Assembly: GCF_002216685.1 (NCBI RefSeq)
Contig: NZ_CP022352.1
Span: 372,001 to 436,000 of the forward strand
Source of the DNA: Vibrio tarriae
Lineage (GTDB): Bacteria; Pseudomonadota; Gammaproteobacteria; Enterobacterales; Vibrionaceae
DNA: 64,000 nt
Direction of reading: 5' to 3'
The notes beneath the pieces are model-generated. The model saw nothing but the letters and a program-made list of their open reading frames with translations. It was not told the origin of the DNA and ran no database searches. Of this stretch, positions 8,787 to 17,884 are shown one piece after another. A program made the position numbers and the translations under genes. Within the stretch, counting starts at the first letter, position 1; every line of letters begins with the position of its first letter.

Positions 8787-9671
8787 TCACACGGCTTCCA
8801 CTTTGCCCACCGTACGCACCACACTGAAAGGATCTAACGTTTTCATCAACTTCTCCACCTGCACTATCGCCTCAATGGAAGAGCTGTTTTTGCGATAGCT
8901 CAGATAAAGTGGGCGCTGCCAATCATTTACTTCGGACACACGATGTAATTGACCTGCATCCAATAAGGGTTGCACCATGGTTTGCGGTAAGTAAGCGCTG
9001 CCCCCTTTCTCCAAAATGAAATCTAACGCAATTCTTGCCGTCGACGTTCTTAAAAAAGGCGCTGGCGCTTTAGGGTGGCGGTCGGCATGCTCTGAAGCAA
9101 AACGCGCGCCCCAATCGACATAAACGTAGCGATTTTCAAACACGCTATCGGCATCGTCAGGCTTGGTTGATACCAACACGAGAACCAAATCAGCCACTTT
9201 TTTGCATTGCAATTCTTCGGCTTTGATCGGATCCAGAGCGAAAGCCATATCCAAAGTACGCTCTAGCAAGCCGCGATTGAGTTGCTCTCGCCCCATCACT
9301 TCCGCCAAAAAGCCATAGCCTTCAAATGTATCGGTGATGCGGCTTAAACAGTGCTGTAAGTAAGCATCCCAAATGTTTGGCGTACCGCCTAATGTGAGCT
9401 GCAAAGCCTTACCGCTTTCAAGTGATAATTCAAATTTCGCCTGCTGCAGCGTTGCAACCATGACCTCGGCATACCCCACCAAACGCTCGCCTGCTGAGGT
9501 CAATTTGATGTTGTTACGGTCACGGGTAAACAACTGAGCATCGAAATGATTTTCAAGTTGCTTGATGCGCGCACTCACCGCCGCTTGCGTCAAATACAGA
9601 TTTTCAGCAGCACGACCAAAATGGCGAACTTTGGCCAGTTCAAGAAAGGTGCGAAAGACTTTTACGTCCAT
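8787..9671 (-). CDS. hdfR: LysR-type regulator, HdfR family
   Basis: This 294-residue protein has the HdfR N terminus MDVKVFRTFLELAKVRHFGR, an HTH with LYLTQAAVSARIKQLE, and a LysR substrate-binding domain. HdfR represses flagellar genes in E. coli. There, too, it is divergent from yifE/maoP, which is the next gene here, and this supports the name. The annotated start is MDVKV at 9671, with an AGAGGA ribosome site 7 nt upstream; an in-frame extension to 9707 lacks one. The ligand is unknown. Confidence 0.85.
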   Translation of the reverse strand: MDVKVFRTFLELAKVRHFGRAAENLYLTQAAVSARIKQLENHFDAQLFTRDRNNIKLTSAGERLVGYAEVMVATLQQAKFELSLESGKALQLTLGGTPNIWDAYLQHCLSRITDTFEGYGFLAEVMGREQLNRGLLERTLDMAFALDPIKAEELQCKKVADLVLVLVSTKPDDADSVFENRYVYVDWGARFASEHADRHPKAPAPFLRTSTARIALDFILEKGGSAYLPQTMVQPLLDAGQLHRVSEVNDWQRPLYLSYRKNSSSIEAIVQVEKLMKTLDPFSVVRTVGKVEAV

Positions 9672-9821
9672 ATAGTTTCCTCTGATGTTACCCGTGAAGA
9701 TTAACAAGTAAGAAGTATTATGACGATAAAAAATTTTTGTTTTTCTTTTCCGAAGATTACGCCTAACTTTCGCCGTGACCCACGGCTACAAGGTGGTTGA
9801 ACATATTCACACGAGGTTGAC

Positions 9822-10182
9822 ATGTCTGAGACAGCATTTCGTCAAGGAAAAAAAACGTTTTTTCGATACTAAGAAGTTCCCAAGAGGCTTTGCTAAATCT
9901 GGAGACTTTACTCTAGCAGAAGAGGATATCCTAACTCGGTATGGCGACACTATGCTCGGTTTGGAGAGTGGTGAGCTACAGCCCGAAAATGCCGATGAAG
10001 AACATTTTCTAAAAGTGCTCGCAAACCCAGAGTTAGCAGAAAACAAATTAGACAAAGCTTGGTTGAAATACACCCGTCTGGCTCGTGGCCGCAAGCGTTT
10101 CCATACCTTGAATGGCCGCAACAAGCCTGATGGCGTTGAAGATTACACCGACGACGAACCAAGCTTGACTGAGGAAGATTAA
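9822..10182 (+). pseudogene. maoP: MaoP/YifE (DUF413) protein, apparent one-base frameshift
   Basis: The reading FFDTKKFPRGFAKSGDFTLAEED...RFHTLNGRNKPDGVEDYTDD matches YifE/MaoP, the chromosome-organising protein of the Ori macrodomain in E. coli. The natural start is ATG at 9822 with GAGG 5 nt before it (MSETAFRQGKK). After a run of eight A (9848-9855) that frame stops at once, while the conserved body continues in the +1 frame. With seven A the protein would read MSETAFRQGKKRFFDTKK, about 119 residues. The body frame alone could only start at GTG 9775, which has no RBS. This is either a sequencing or assembly error, a real mutation, or slippage at A8. Confidence 0.75.
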
Positions 10183-10192
10183 TCTTTCCTTC

Positions 10193-10217
10193 GGGCTACA
10201 TAAATCATTTGTAGCCC
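10193..10217 (+). terminator. Hairpin after maoP
   Basis: GGGCTACA pairs with TGTAGCCC around a 9 nt loop, with no clear T-run. It is probably a weak terminator or transcript-end hairpin between maoP and the metallopeptidase gene. Confidence 0.45.
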
Positions 10218-10260
10218 TCTGACATGGATGGACGACTATTGGCGTCCTTTGGGAGGAAAG

Positions 10261-12252
10261 ATGCCCAACCCAGTTTCTAACGTTTATTCTCTTGAAGAGA
10301 TGTTATCGCTGATCCAGCGAGAGCAGCCTTTCGCCGGAGAGCTCGAATCTGCTGGCTGTTTTATCAAGATAGAAGACTATCTGCCCGTGGTTTGTACTGC
10401 TATCCATGCAGGAAGCCGTTTACGCGAAGATTTGCTCAAACAGTGCCAACTGAGCAAAACGGAACGTAATCTTGAAGAAGCACCTTATACCGATCAATTT
10501 ATTGCCTCCCAGCCCATCACTTTGTGTGGCCTCGATTCTCGCTTCGAGTACGATCTGAACCGCGCGAAAACCCTCAGTACCCGCTATAAATCTGCCTGGA
10601 ATCGCCCTTTGAGCGATAAACAGCGTACAGAGAGCCATCGTAAGCACAGCGAGTTTTATCAACTCTATGAGGCGTTAATCCGCAAACTTGAAGCGATGCA
10701 TGGCATGGTGATTGTGTTTGATATGTACGCTTACAACTATAAACAGCTGGGTGATAAACCCACTCCAGTGTTTAACGTAGGTACCGCACAAATCGACATG
10801 CAACGTTGGGGCTCCGTGGTGAAGCGTTTCTGTGCTGAACTGAGTAAAATTCAGCTACCGCACATCGAAAATAGCACCGAAATCAACGCGGTATTTGAAG
10901 GCCGTGGCTATTTAATTGCCCATACCAACGCTCATTTTGACCGAACGTTAGTACTCCCCACCGAAGTAAAAAAAGTCTTCATGGAGGAGGATACTGGCAC
11001 TGTCTATCCCTTGGTGTTAAACGCGCTGTGTAGCGGCCTTAAAGGTGCATTGAGCCAAACCAGTGCCTATTTTCAGCGTCGTCATAATCGTCGCCGAATA
11101 AGCAAAGCGAAAATGCTTGGCTCATCGATTGAACCAGCGATTTTGAGTATTGATGATGCGCTGTCCAAACTGACGCGCAAAGTTGAGACACTTAAATACG
11201 TCAACCCAACCAATATCAATATTGAGCAAAAGCGTTTTGAAGCGGCACCGAGTCGCTACAAACCCGAGTTTCGCTACAAACAGTTACCCATCAATGCCAA
11301 TGAATTTAAACAGCAACTGTATCAATTGCCAATCGAGACCATTTCCGATCCTGATTTGAAACAGTTGTACGGCTCGATGGTCGATAAACTGAGCGAAAAA
11401 ATCGACTTGCTCACCAGCATAGGTCAGGAATCCTTCCTGTATAACTCGCTGCGTTTTTATGGCCGACCGAATCGTACCGCGATAGAAAACGCGAAATTTC
11501 TACTCTACGCCAAGACGTTACCGGAAGAGAAAGGCGAGCTGTATAACGCGGATCAAGCCGCTGAAATCATGCTCAAAAAAGCACAGGAATGGGGTATGCA
11601 TTGCCATATTACACCCACCGCATCACTGGCAGCGCGGGCTATGGTGAGTGGCAAAAAGCCTCCAACCTTATATCTCAATAGCAAGGTGATGTACTCACAT
11701 GCAGAGATACAGCGCCTAATTCAGCATGAAATTGGCGTTCATCTCGCCACTACCTTTAACGGCCGCATGCAGCCTTTGCGCGTGTTTTCGATTGGTTTAC
11801 CCGGCGCAACAGAGTCACAAGAAGGGTTAGCCATTTTGGCGGAATACAAAGCGGGTTATATGTCGCATGAGCGACTCAAAACCTTGGCAACGCGAGTGTT
11901 GGCGGTCGATTCCATGCTTAAAGAGCACAATTTCTACCAAACCTTCAGCTACTTAACCGAAGAGTATGGTGTCGATCGAGAAAGCGCCTTTGTGACCACC
12001 ACACGGGTATATCGCGGCGGAGGTTTCACCAAAGATCACCTTTATCTCGAAGGGTTTATCAATACCTTACAGCAAGCGCAAAAGCGCAGTTTAGATAATC
12101 TATTGGTCGGGAAATGTAGCTATCAATATCTTGATTTAATTGATGAACTGGTCGAGCGCGGTTGGCTGATTAAACCCCAATTCCGTTTCGATGATTTAGG
12201 CAGCGAGCCAGAGCCCACCCTCAAATATTTGATTGAGTCGCTACGCCACTAA
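10261..12252 (+). CDS. QEGLA-motif zinc metallopeptidase (DUF1704, tyrosine-carboxypeptidase-like)
   Basis: This 663-residue cytosolic protein has the DUF1704/MATCAP-family zinc site: HEIGVH at residues 489-494 (HExxH), followed about 30 residues later by GATESQEGLAILAEY, which gives the third ligand and the QEGLA motif. Bacterial members are annotated as flavohemoglobin expression-modulating QEGLA proteins; the substrate is unknown. Start: ATG at 10261 with GGAGG 5 nt upstream, in preference to the in-frame ATG at 10228, which lacks an RBS. It follows maoP on the same strand after about 78 bp and ends in its own terminator. Confidence 0.8.
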   Translation: MPNPVSNVYSLEEMLSLIQREQPFAGELESAGCFIKIEDYLPVVCTAIHAGSRLREDLLKQCQLSKTERNLEEAPYTDQFIASQPITLCGLDSRFEYDLNRAKTLSTRYKSAWNRPLSDKQRTESHRKHSEFYQLYEALIRKLEAMHGMVIVFDMYAYNYKQLGDKPTPVFNVGTAQIDMQRWGSVVKRFCAELSKIQLPHIENSTEINAVFEGRGYLIAHTNAHFDRTLVLPTEVKKVFMEEDTGTVYPLVLNALCSGLKGALSQTSAYFQRRHNRRRISKAKMLGSSIEPAILSIDDALSKLTRKVETLKYVNPTNINIEQKRFEAAPSRYKPEFRYKQLPINANEFKQQLYQLPIETISDPDLKQLYGSMVDKLSEKIDLLTSIGQESFLYNSLRFYGRPNRTAIENAKFLLYAKTLPEEKGELYNADQAAEIMLKKAQEWGMHCHITPTASLAARAMVSGKKPPTLYLNSKVMYSHAEIQRLIQHEIGVHLATTFNGRMQPLRVFSIGLPGATESQEGLAILAEYKAGYMSHERLKTLATRVLAVDSMLKEHNFYQTFSYLTEEYGVDRESAFVTTTRVYRGGGFTKDHLYLEGFINTLQQAQKRSLDNLLVGKCSYQYLDLIDELVERGWLIKPQFRFDDLGSEPEPTLKYLIESLRH

Positions 12253-12281
12253 CTCACTCGATGCAATAGGATCTTTCTCCT

Positions 12282-12318
12282 AAAGCCCTGACGCAGGCCA
12301 CTGCTCAGGGCTTTTTTA
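12282..12318 (+). terminator. Terminator after the QEGLA metallopeptidase
   Basis: AAGCCCTGA pairs with TCAGGGCTT and is followed by TTTTT. Confidence 0.85.
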
Positions 12319-12377
12319 GGGAGATGAATCAGCACTATATCCAAATGACTTAAAACATCAGGTAAAAATATCCTGTT

Positions 12378-12629
12378 TTATTTCGCCAACATGCTCAGTT
12401 TTTTCAGAAAACTGTCACGTAAGTGCTCCTGCTCATAGGCCAAATGGTAGGTATTGTGGAAGCCAATTTTCAGCTCAACTCCATTACCACGCATGAAAAT
12501 GTTGTAGCCATCATAATCCGCATACGCTTCAATCCCTTCATAGATCTTGCCGAACTCGGTAGGTGAGCCATTTGCCATTACCGTTTCATACGCCGATAAG
12601 ACTTTGCTCGGTTCCAGTTCATTTTTCAT
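12378..12629 (-). CDS. DUF3081-type small protein
   Basis: This 83-residue soluble protein begins MKNELEPSKVLSAYETVM and has the core SPTEFGKIYEGIEAYADYDGYNIFMRGNGVELKIGFHNTYH. I recognise it as the DUF3081 family found in Vibrio and relatives; its function is unknown. The start at 12629 has AGGA about 9 nt upstream; the longer frame to 12719 has low-complexity, non-conserved content and no RBS. It is monocistronic and divergent from nagB. Confidence 0.75.
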   Translation of the reverse strand: MKNELEPSKVLSAYETVMANGSPTEFGKIYEGIEAYADYDGYNIFMRGNGVELKIGFHNTYHLAYEQEHLRDSFLKKLSMLAK

Positions 12630-12885
12630 GATCTTGTTCCTCGACATGTGCCCATAATCAGTATTGGCAGTTAGACGCCAGCTTGCCAGTTTATGATCTG
12701 CGCTAGCGCAAAAAACCACTTAATTTTGGCCATAAATTTTTTGTAATCCGTTATATTGGCTGGAACTTACTTTGATAGTATACGGCTCTAAATTGCCGAA
12801 CATACACTCAATTTAAGCCTATTGGCTGGTCGCTTTTATCAAGAGTATAATTTTTTGACCTAAAACAATGGCGGTTCAAACTTAC

Positions 12886-12906
12886 TTATTTTATAATGCA
12901 AATTAA
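12886..12906. promoter_or_regulatory. Candidate NagC operator upstream of nagB
   Basis: A 21-bp AT-rich near-palindrome, with TTATTTT on the left and CAAATTAA on the right around a TA/GC centre, resembles the NagC operator of E. coli nag genes. It lies about 85 bp before nagB. The call is by eye, without a matrix. The rest of the 360 bp gap (12630-12991) shows no gene. Confidence 0.5.
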
Positions 12907-12991
12907 CATAAACCCAATCTACTTTGTTTGCGCCATTGCATTCAGTAGGAAGGGAAAGCAGGCATCATAAATTCAAATCTAGGGGCAATAC

Positions 12992-13792
12992 ATGAGACTT
13001 ATCCCACTGAAAGCGGCAGCACAAGTTGGTAAATGGGCAGCTGCACACATTGTTAAGCGTATCAACGAGTTTCAACCAACGGCTGAACGTCCTTTTGTAT
13101 TGGGACTCCCTACTGGTGGTACGCCACTAGCGACTTATAAAGCGCTGATCGAAATGCATAAAGCGGGTGAAGTGAGCTTCAAACACGTCGTCACTTTCAA
13201 CATGGATGAGTATGTTGGCCTCGCCGCAGACCACCCTGAGTCTTATCGCTCATTTATGTACAACAACTTCTTCAATCACATTGATATTCAAGAAGAAAAC
13301 ATCAATCTGCTGAACGGCAATACTGATGATCACGAAGCAGAATGCAAACGCTACGAAGACAAGATCAAGTCATACGGCAAGATCAACCTATTCATGGGTG
13401 GTGTAGGTAATGATGGCCATATCGCCTTCAATGAACCAGCGTCTTCTCTTTCTTCACGCACTCGCATCAAAACCCTGACCGAAGATACTCGTATCGCTAA
13501 CTCACGTTTCTTTGATGGTGATATCAACCAAGTACCTAAGTATGCACTGACTATCGGTGTGGGCACTTTGTTGGATGCACAAGAGATCATGATTCTGGTG
13601 ACTGGCCACAACAAGGCGCTGGCGCTGCAAGCGGCAGTTGAAGGTAGCGTAAACCACCTATGGACGGTGTCTGCACTGCAACTGCACCCTAAAGCCGTGA
13701 TCGTGTGTGATGAACCGTCAACCCAAGAGCTGAAAGTGAAAACCGTTAAATATTTCACTGAGTTAGAAGCCAAAAACATCGTAGGCTTCTAA
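12992..13792 (+). CDS. nagB: Glucosamine-6-phosphate deaminase
   Basis: This 266-residue enzyme converts glucosamine-6-phosphate to fructose-6-phosphate and ammonia, the last step of N-acetylglucosamine and chitin sugar catabolism. Visible are [12 protein letters not shown] (phosphate loop), FNMDEYVGL with Asp72 (the proton carrier), and [14 protein letters not shown] with the His143/Glu148 region of the catalytic set. The length matches E. coli NagB exactly. The gene stands alone with a NagC-like site upstream and a strong terminator downstream. No nagA or nagC lies in the window. Confidence 0.97.
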   Translation: MRLIPLKAAAQVGKWAAAHIVKRINEFQPTAERPFVLGLPTGGTPLATYKALIEMHKAGEVSFKHVVTFNMDEYVGLAADHPESYRSFMYNNFFNHIDIQEENINLLNGNTDDHEAECKRYEDKIKSYGKINLFMGGVGNDGHIAFNEPASSLSSRTRIKTLTEDTRIANSRFFDGDINQVPKYALTIGVGTLLDAQEIMILVTGHNKALALQAAVEGSVNHLWTVSALQLHPKAVIVCDEPSTQELKVKTVKYFTELEAKNIVGF

Positions 13793-13814
13793 GATAAATC
13801 TCAATCAAGCTAAT

Positions 13815-13846
13815 AAAAACGCCCCGATATTCGGGGCGTTTTTATT
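13815..13846 (+). terminator. Terminator after nagB
   Basis: AAAAACGCCCCGA pairs with TCGGGGCGTTTTT, a long and nearly perfect stem followed by T-rich sequence. Confidence 0.9.
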
Positions 13847-13921
13847 GCTATCTCTGCTCAACCGACTGCGAGTTGCGACTCAAGTAAGAAGAGCCTCGAT
13901 AGAAGTAGAGTCTTTTCCTCA

Positions 13922-15079
13922 TTATCTTTTGTCAAACGGGAGGCTATCGATTGGGCCTTGTGAGAAATCCAATCGCTCACTGGTAGCATGAGACACGTCA
14001 TTGAGAGCATTAGGTTCAATTAAATCAATTAAAGACTCGGCTTCTTGTTCTGCCACCGGATCCACGACATGCTTCGTCGGGATGGGGATTTGGCGTTTAT
14101 ACAGTTTATTCAGCGCACGAATCATCGAATGTTTAGTCACCGAACTGGTGGCTAATTTACGTTGCAGCGGTTTGGCCAAGGCTTGTAAACCGACAATCGA
14201 TTCCACTCCGAGCTTACCACCCACCAAATCACGCAGATTTTTCGCAGGCTCATACCCCATAGAAGCCGAAAGGAACAACCAAATATACGCAATTGCTTTA
14301 CCGTGAGCACCACGGTCAATCCACGCTTCACCGGCATGATACATGGCTTCAGGGTGCCCTTTTTCTGAGGCACGCTCTAACCAGTAACACGCCATCGGGA
14401 AATCACTGGCCCCACCAATGCCGTGCAACAGATTTTGTCCCAACTTCATCATGCCTTCGGCACTTCCCATATGGGCAGCTTTGCTGTACCAGAAGGTAGA
14501 ATCGGCAGGCGTTGGAGCAATGTTATCTTTCGAAACACACCACCCTCCCATAAACAATATTGCATCAATGAAATTGGCCTCTGCCGCCTCTTGAATTAAC
14601 CCGATACCTTTCGAAACGTTAACTTCGATTCCTCGCCCGTAAAGCCATGCTACGCCAGTTTCAAATTTGGCGGCCAGATCGCCTTCTAAACCGCGCACAC
14701 ACGTTTGCCAAAACTTTGCCTTCTCTTTCGCAATCACATCTTCACGGATACGTTGGCAAACACGCACAATGCCGTACATGGCTGGGATATTGTCGAGATG
14801 GGCGGCTTTTTCATACCAAAACAAGGCTTCTTTTAAGCTGTTGCGTTCCGCTTCTTTGGCTAAAAACAAAATGGTTGGAATGTGTCCTGATTCAGCTTTA
14901 AACAATCTTTCTTTACGTTCTTGCTCTCGGTTGCGCTCTAAGGCTTTGCGATACGCTTCTTCTCTGGCTCTGCGTTCTGCTTCTAACCGCTTACGTCTTA
15001 CGGATAACACAATCATCCAGACGAAGATCAGGATAAGTGTTAGCCCGGTAGCGCCAATCGCAATTCCGATAATATTCAT
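13922..15079 (-). CDS. Membrane-anchored Sel1-repeat protein
   Basis: This 385-residue protein has one N-terminal membrane segment (residues 4-26), then a highly charged helix rich in Arg/Glu (residues 27-60, probable coiled coil). Several Sel1/TPR-like repeats follow, such as EALFWYEKAAHLDNIPAMYGI, DSTFWYSKAAHMGSAEGMMKLG and ACYWLERASEKGHPEAMYHAG. Such repeats are protein-binding scaffolds. No enzymatic domain is seen and the partner is unknown. It lies downstream of the malM terminator on the same strand, so it is likely a separate unit. Confidence 0.75.
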   Translation of the reverse strand: MNIIGIAIGATGLTLILIFVWMIVLSVRRKRLEAERRAREEAYRKALERNREQERKERLFKAESGHIPTILFLAKEAERNSLKEALFWYEKAAHLDNIPAMYGIVRVCQRIREDVIAKEKAKFWQTCVRGLEGDLAAKFETGVAWLYGRGIEVNVSKGIGLIQEAAEANFIDAILFMGGWCVSKDNIAPTPADSTFWYSKAAHMGSAEGMMKLGQNLLHGIGGASDFPMACYWLERASEKGHPEAMYHAGEAWIDRGAHGKAIAYIWLFLSASMGYEPAKNLRDLVGGKLGVESIVGLQALAKPLQRKLATSSVTKHSMIRALNKLYKRQIPIPTKHVVDPVAEQEAESLIDLIEPNALNDVSHATSERLDFSQGPIDSLPFDKR

Positions 15080-15185
15080 AGTTTCTCTAACTGGGTCACT
15101 GCATTTGCCATCAACGATTGAAGGCAGGCAAAACTAAACGATGATTGAATTGTACTGTACATCCAACGTAGAAACTATGTGCGAT

Positions 15186-15216
15186 AAAAAATGGGTGGAG
15201 ATCCTCCACCCATTTT
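15186..15216 (-). terminator. Terminator after malM
   Basis: AAAATGGGTGGAG pairs with CTCCACCCATTTT around a GATC-type centre. T-runs exist on both strands; it lies 16 bp after the malM stop. Confidence 0.85.
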
Positions 15217-15231
15217 TGTTGGTCGGTCTGA

Positions 15232-16068
15232 TTATTTGCGAACGTTAACCGCTTTCACAAACACTTCTTGGGCGCCTTCAATTCCCAGTGCTTTCGCTTC
15301 ATCTAACAGACTCAGCGCCTTAGGTAAATCATTCGCTTGTACGGCTCGTTCTATGGAAGAGAAGTAATAGGTTTGCGTATCTGGCTGAACCTGAATTTGA
15401 GTTTTCGCAGCATCCGTTGATGTCGCGGATTGGCGATCTTCACTGCGTACAAAGGACAAGAAAGAAGGCCCAGACACATCCAGTTCAATCGTTCCAGTTA
15501 AGGTATGCGGTACAGGAATATCTTTCACTTCAGGTAGATAGTTTCCCCGAGCCTCGGCATCAATCCTCGCGGGATGAGCAACATATGTGACGCCTTGTAA
15601 ATCTTGCTGTTTGGTATAAACCAAAACAAACAGCGATTTGTAACCTTGTGGCGGATAAAAATCCAACTCCGCGACTAAGCGATTCCCTAAATGTAAACGG
15701 GGTTTACGGTACTCAAAGGTCGTCTCTTCGTAGGATTCCACGACTTGACCTTGAGCATCGACAATCATCACATGCGGGTAAAACACCGAATCACCAATTT
15801 CACTGGTGATCGTCAATGTCATTTGGCCACGATCTGCGGGGATCTCAAACAATGCGACAGGGCTTGCAATCACCTGATTGCGCAAATACTGCGTTTCCTT
15901 GGTCAACGCCATCTTAGTCGTGCTAGGCAACTTCACTTTCGTCGCTTGCAATTGACCAATCTGCTGAACCTCCTGCCCTGCATTAGATTTTACTTGCTCA
16001 ACGACAGTTGCACTCTGACAACCGGCTAATGCAATGCATCCCCCGAGTAATAAGGCTCTAAACATCAT
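15232..16068 (-). CDS. malM: MalM-like maltose operon periplasmic lipoprotein
   Basis: This 278-residue protein has a lipoprotein signal (lipobox ALAGC, Cys about 18). It has the MalM pattern: beta-rich repeats such as ALFEIPADRGQMTLTITSEIGDSVFYPHVMIVDAQGQVVESY, then a C-terminal helical part with SLLDEAKALGIEGAQE. In E. coli malM is the last gene of the lamB operon, and here it also follows the maltoporin gene on the same strand, about 200 bp on. The protein's exact role in maltodextrin uptake is not settled. AAGGAG lies 6 nt before the start. A hairpin between ompS and malM probably lowers its expression. Confidence 0.88.
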   Translation of the reverse strand: MMFRALLLGGCIALAGCQSATVVEQVKSNAGQEVQQIGQLQATKVKLPSTTKMALTKETQYLRNQVIASPVALFEIPADRGQMTLTITSEIGDSVFYPHVMIVDAQGQVVESYEETTFEYRKPRLHLGNRLVAELDFYPPQGYKSLFVLVYTKQQDLQGVTYVAHPARIDAEARGNYLPEVKDIPVPHTLTGTIELDVSGPSFLSFVRSEDRQSATSTDAAKTQIQVQPDTQTYYFSSIERAVQANDLPKALSLLDEAKALGIEGAQEVFVKAVNVRK

Positions 16069-16201
16069 AACAACTCCTTTTTTATCATTTTTTTAAAGAC
16101 TCTCATCAAACCTACTGGCAAGAAACTAGAACTGTACAAATTTGTGCGTTAGCCCCGAACTAGGTGGTCTTGTCGCTTCACTTTTGAGGTGATATGAGCC
16201 T

Positions 16202-16233
16202 TGAAAAAAATAGCCGATCTGCATCGGCTATTT
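16202..16233 (-). terminator. Hairpin between maltoporin and malM (attenuating terminator)
   Basis: AAATAGCCGAT pairs with ATCGGCTATTT around CTGC. On the minus strand it is followed by a run of T, so most ompS transcripts should end here and some read on into malM. Confidence 0.8.
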
Positions 16234-16271
16234 GAATTATGGACAATAAATTTTAAAAATCAGTGGATTAA

Positions 16272-17453
16272 TTACCACCAAGCTTCAACTTGAATACCCA
16301 TCACGAAATCTGAATCACCTTTGTTACCAAAAGTCGTACCTTCATGATCCGTCAGGTATGAGCCGTAAACACGCAGTTCAGGACGAGCCCAGAAGCTGTT
16401 ACCCATTGCCCAAGCTTGAGCAACGGTGAACTTGCTGTATTCGAAATCTTCGCCTTTGTCGTTGTCACCGCTGTTGTAACCGGCTTCAAACACAGTGCGC
16501 ATAGTGTCGTTCCACTTGTACATTGGACGAACAACTACTGAGTACTGATCGATATCTGCTTTAGCAGTACCAATGTCAGAGCCTGATAGATAAGCCAATT
16601 GATGGCCCATTTCCCACGCTTCACCAAGGTTAATCACACCCCAGTTCAATAGACGGAAACCGTTCGCATCATTGTTGTCTGCAGAGCCGCGACCATAGTA
16701 AGTACCCGCCCCCCAGAAATTAGCCACTTGAGCGCCGTAACCTGCAGTACCGTATTGGAATACAGTTTGGTTAAAACCATTGCTCAGACCTTGATGCAGA
16801 ATCGCCGTACCCATTACACCGTCATCAGCCAGTTCAGTTTTACCATCTTTCTCAGTGGCGAAGTTGTATGCCACTGCTAATTCAAGAGTCGCGTTTTCCC
16901 ACAGACCGATATTCGCTAGGCGAGCATCAAAAATGTAACCGGAAGAATTGGTATTATCGCCATCTTGAACCAAAGCGACTGACAGTTTTTGATTACCGAC
17001 AGACAGATTTTCAATACCACCACCAGTACCAGATGTGTTTAGGAAGTAGAAATCCGTGATGTGAATATCTTTACGTTGGTAGTAACGCTTACCCGCCCAC
17101 ATCACCGCTTCCTGATCAGATGCAAGTAAACCTTTAGCCTGAACGTTGAACTGTGCTACGTTAAAATCGCCATCTTCCCAGCCATTTGCGCCGTTATTGC
17201 CTTGCGCAATCATTGACTCCACTTTCCACGTTTGTTCACCGGTTTTCAGCTCTTCTGAAAAACCAAACTCATAGTAGTTGTCGTTTTCGTTACCAAGACG
17301 ACCAACACCCGCTTTTTGAAACGCAATGTCCGCATTGCCGTTACCACTAATTCCAGTACCTGCGCGGAAGTAGCCATTGAAATCGACAGCGAAAGCAGAA
17401 CCAGCTGCGAGCGTCGCGGCCACTGCGGCAGCAATTACACTTACTTTTTTCAT
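16272..17453 (-). CDS. ompS: Maltoporin (LamB/OmpS), maltodextrin-specific outer membrane porin
   Basis: This 393-residue protein has a signal peptide of about 22 residues (KKVSVIAAAVAATLAAGSAFA) and then a maltoporin barrel: VDFNGYFRAGTGISGNG at the N terminus, GKRYYQRKDIHITDFYF (the region of the greasy slide and loop L3 in LamB), and the terminal SDFVMGIQVEAWW. It forms 18-stranded trimers for maltodextrin diffusion. Vibrio cholerae calls this gene ompS. The start at 17453 has GGAG 7 nt upstream; the ATG at 17465 overlaps that RBS. Expression is likely MalT-controlled given the boxes upstream. Confidence 0.93.
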   Translation of the reverse strand: MKKVSVIAAAVAATLAAGSAFAVDFNGYFRAGTGISGNGNADIAFQKAGVGRLGNENDNYYEFGFSEELKTGEQTWKVESMIAQGNNGANGWEDGDFNVAQFNVQAKGLLASDQEAVMWAGKRYYQRKDIHITDFYFLNTSGTGGGIENLSVGNQKLSVALVQDGDNTNSSGYIFDARLANIGLWENATLELAVAYNFATEKDGKTELADDGVMGTAILHQGLSNGFNQTVFQYGTAGYGAQVANFWGAGTYYGRGSADNNDANGFRLLNWGVINLGEAWEMGHQLAYLSGSDIGTAKADIDQYSVVVRPMYKWNDTMRTVFEAGYNSGDNDKGEDFEYSKFTVAQAWAMGNSFWARPELRVYGSYLTDHEGTTFGNKGDSDFVMGIQVEAWW

Positions 17454-17593
17454 CGTTAACTCCATTTAGGGTTTTTATTTTGGATTCTTGACCCTCTTTT
17501 CTGTCGAGCCCCCAAAGGCAGAAAGTTGGCAGCATAAAAAGAGAGGTAAGATGGGAACGAGTCCCCAGTTGTTTCAACTGTGGTGAGATTACG

Positions 17594-17712
17594 TGAGGAG
17601 GATAAAAGGCACTTCCTCCACCCCATTTTTATTTGGGGGGGAGGAGAAAGGATGAGAAAAATTACAGTATGTTGTTTTTAAAACTTAGATCACGTTATTT
17701 GGGGGGAGTAGG
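17594..17712. promoter_or_regulatory. Cluster of MalT-like boxes between ompS and glgX
   Basis: The MalT box is GGGGA(T/G)GAGG. Matches read by eye are GGGGTGGAGG on the minus strand (17615-17624, one mismatch), GGGGAGGAGA (17638-17647), a GGATGAG core (17650-17656) and GGGGAGTAGG (17703-17712), plus a weaker GAGGAGGAT near 17595. Their number and closeness in a 430 bp divergent region fit control of both ompS-malM and glgX by MalT with maltotriose. No malT gene is in the window. Confidence 0.7.
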
Positions 17713-17884
17713 TTAGCCACTTTCTAAATAAACCAATACAAAGTGTCTAAACGATCACTATTCAGCCCAATTTCCACGTTCAATATGAAAGAAAATTACA
17801 GATAAATATTTGTGACAGCGCGCTTGACCTAAGACAAGCAAAGCCTTTTACTTAATAACGTGGTGCGCTAAAAAACGATTAAAA

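Noticed and set aside
9775..9821. GTG start for maoP at 9775
   Set aside because: There is no ribosome binding site, and the residues before the conserved part (THGYKVVEHIHTRLTCLRQ) do not look like a MaoP N terminus. The ATG at 9822 with GAGG is far better but in another frame.
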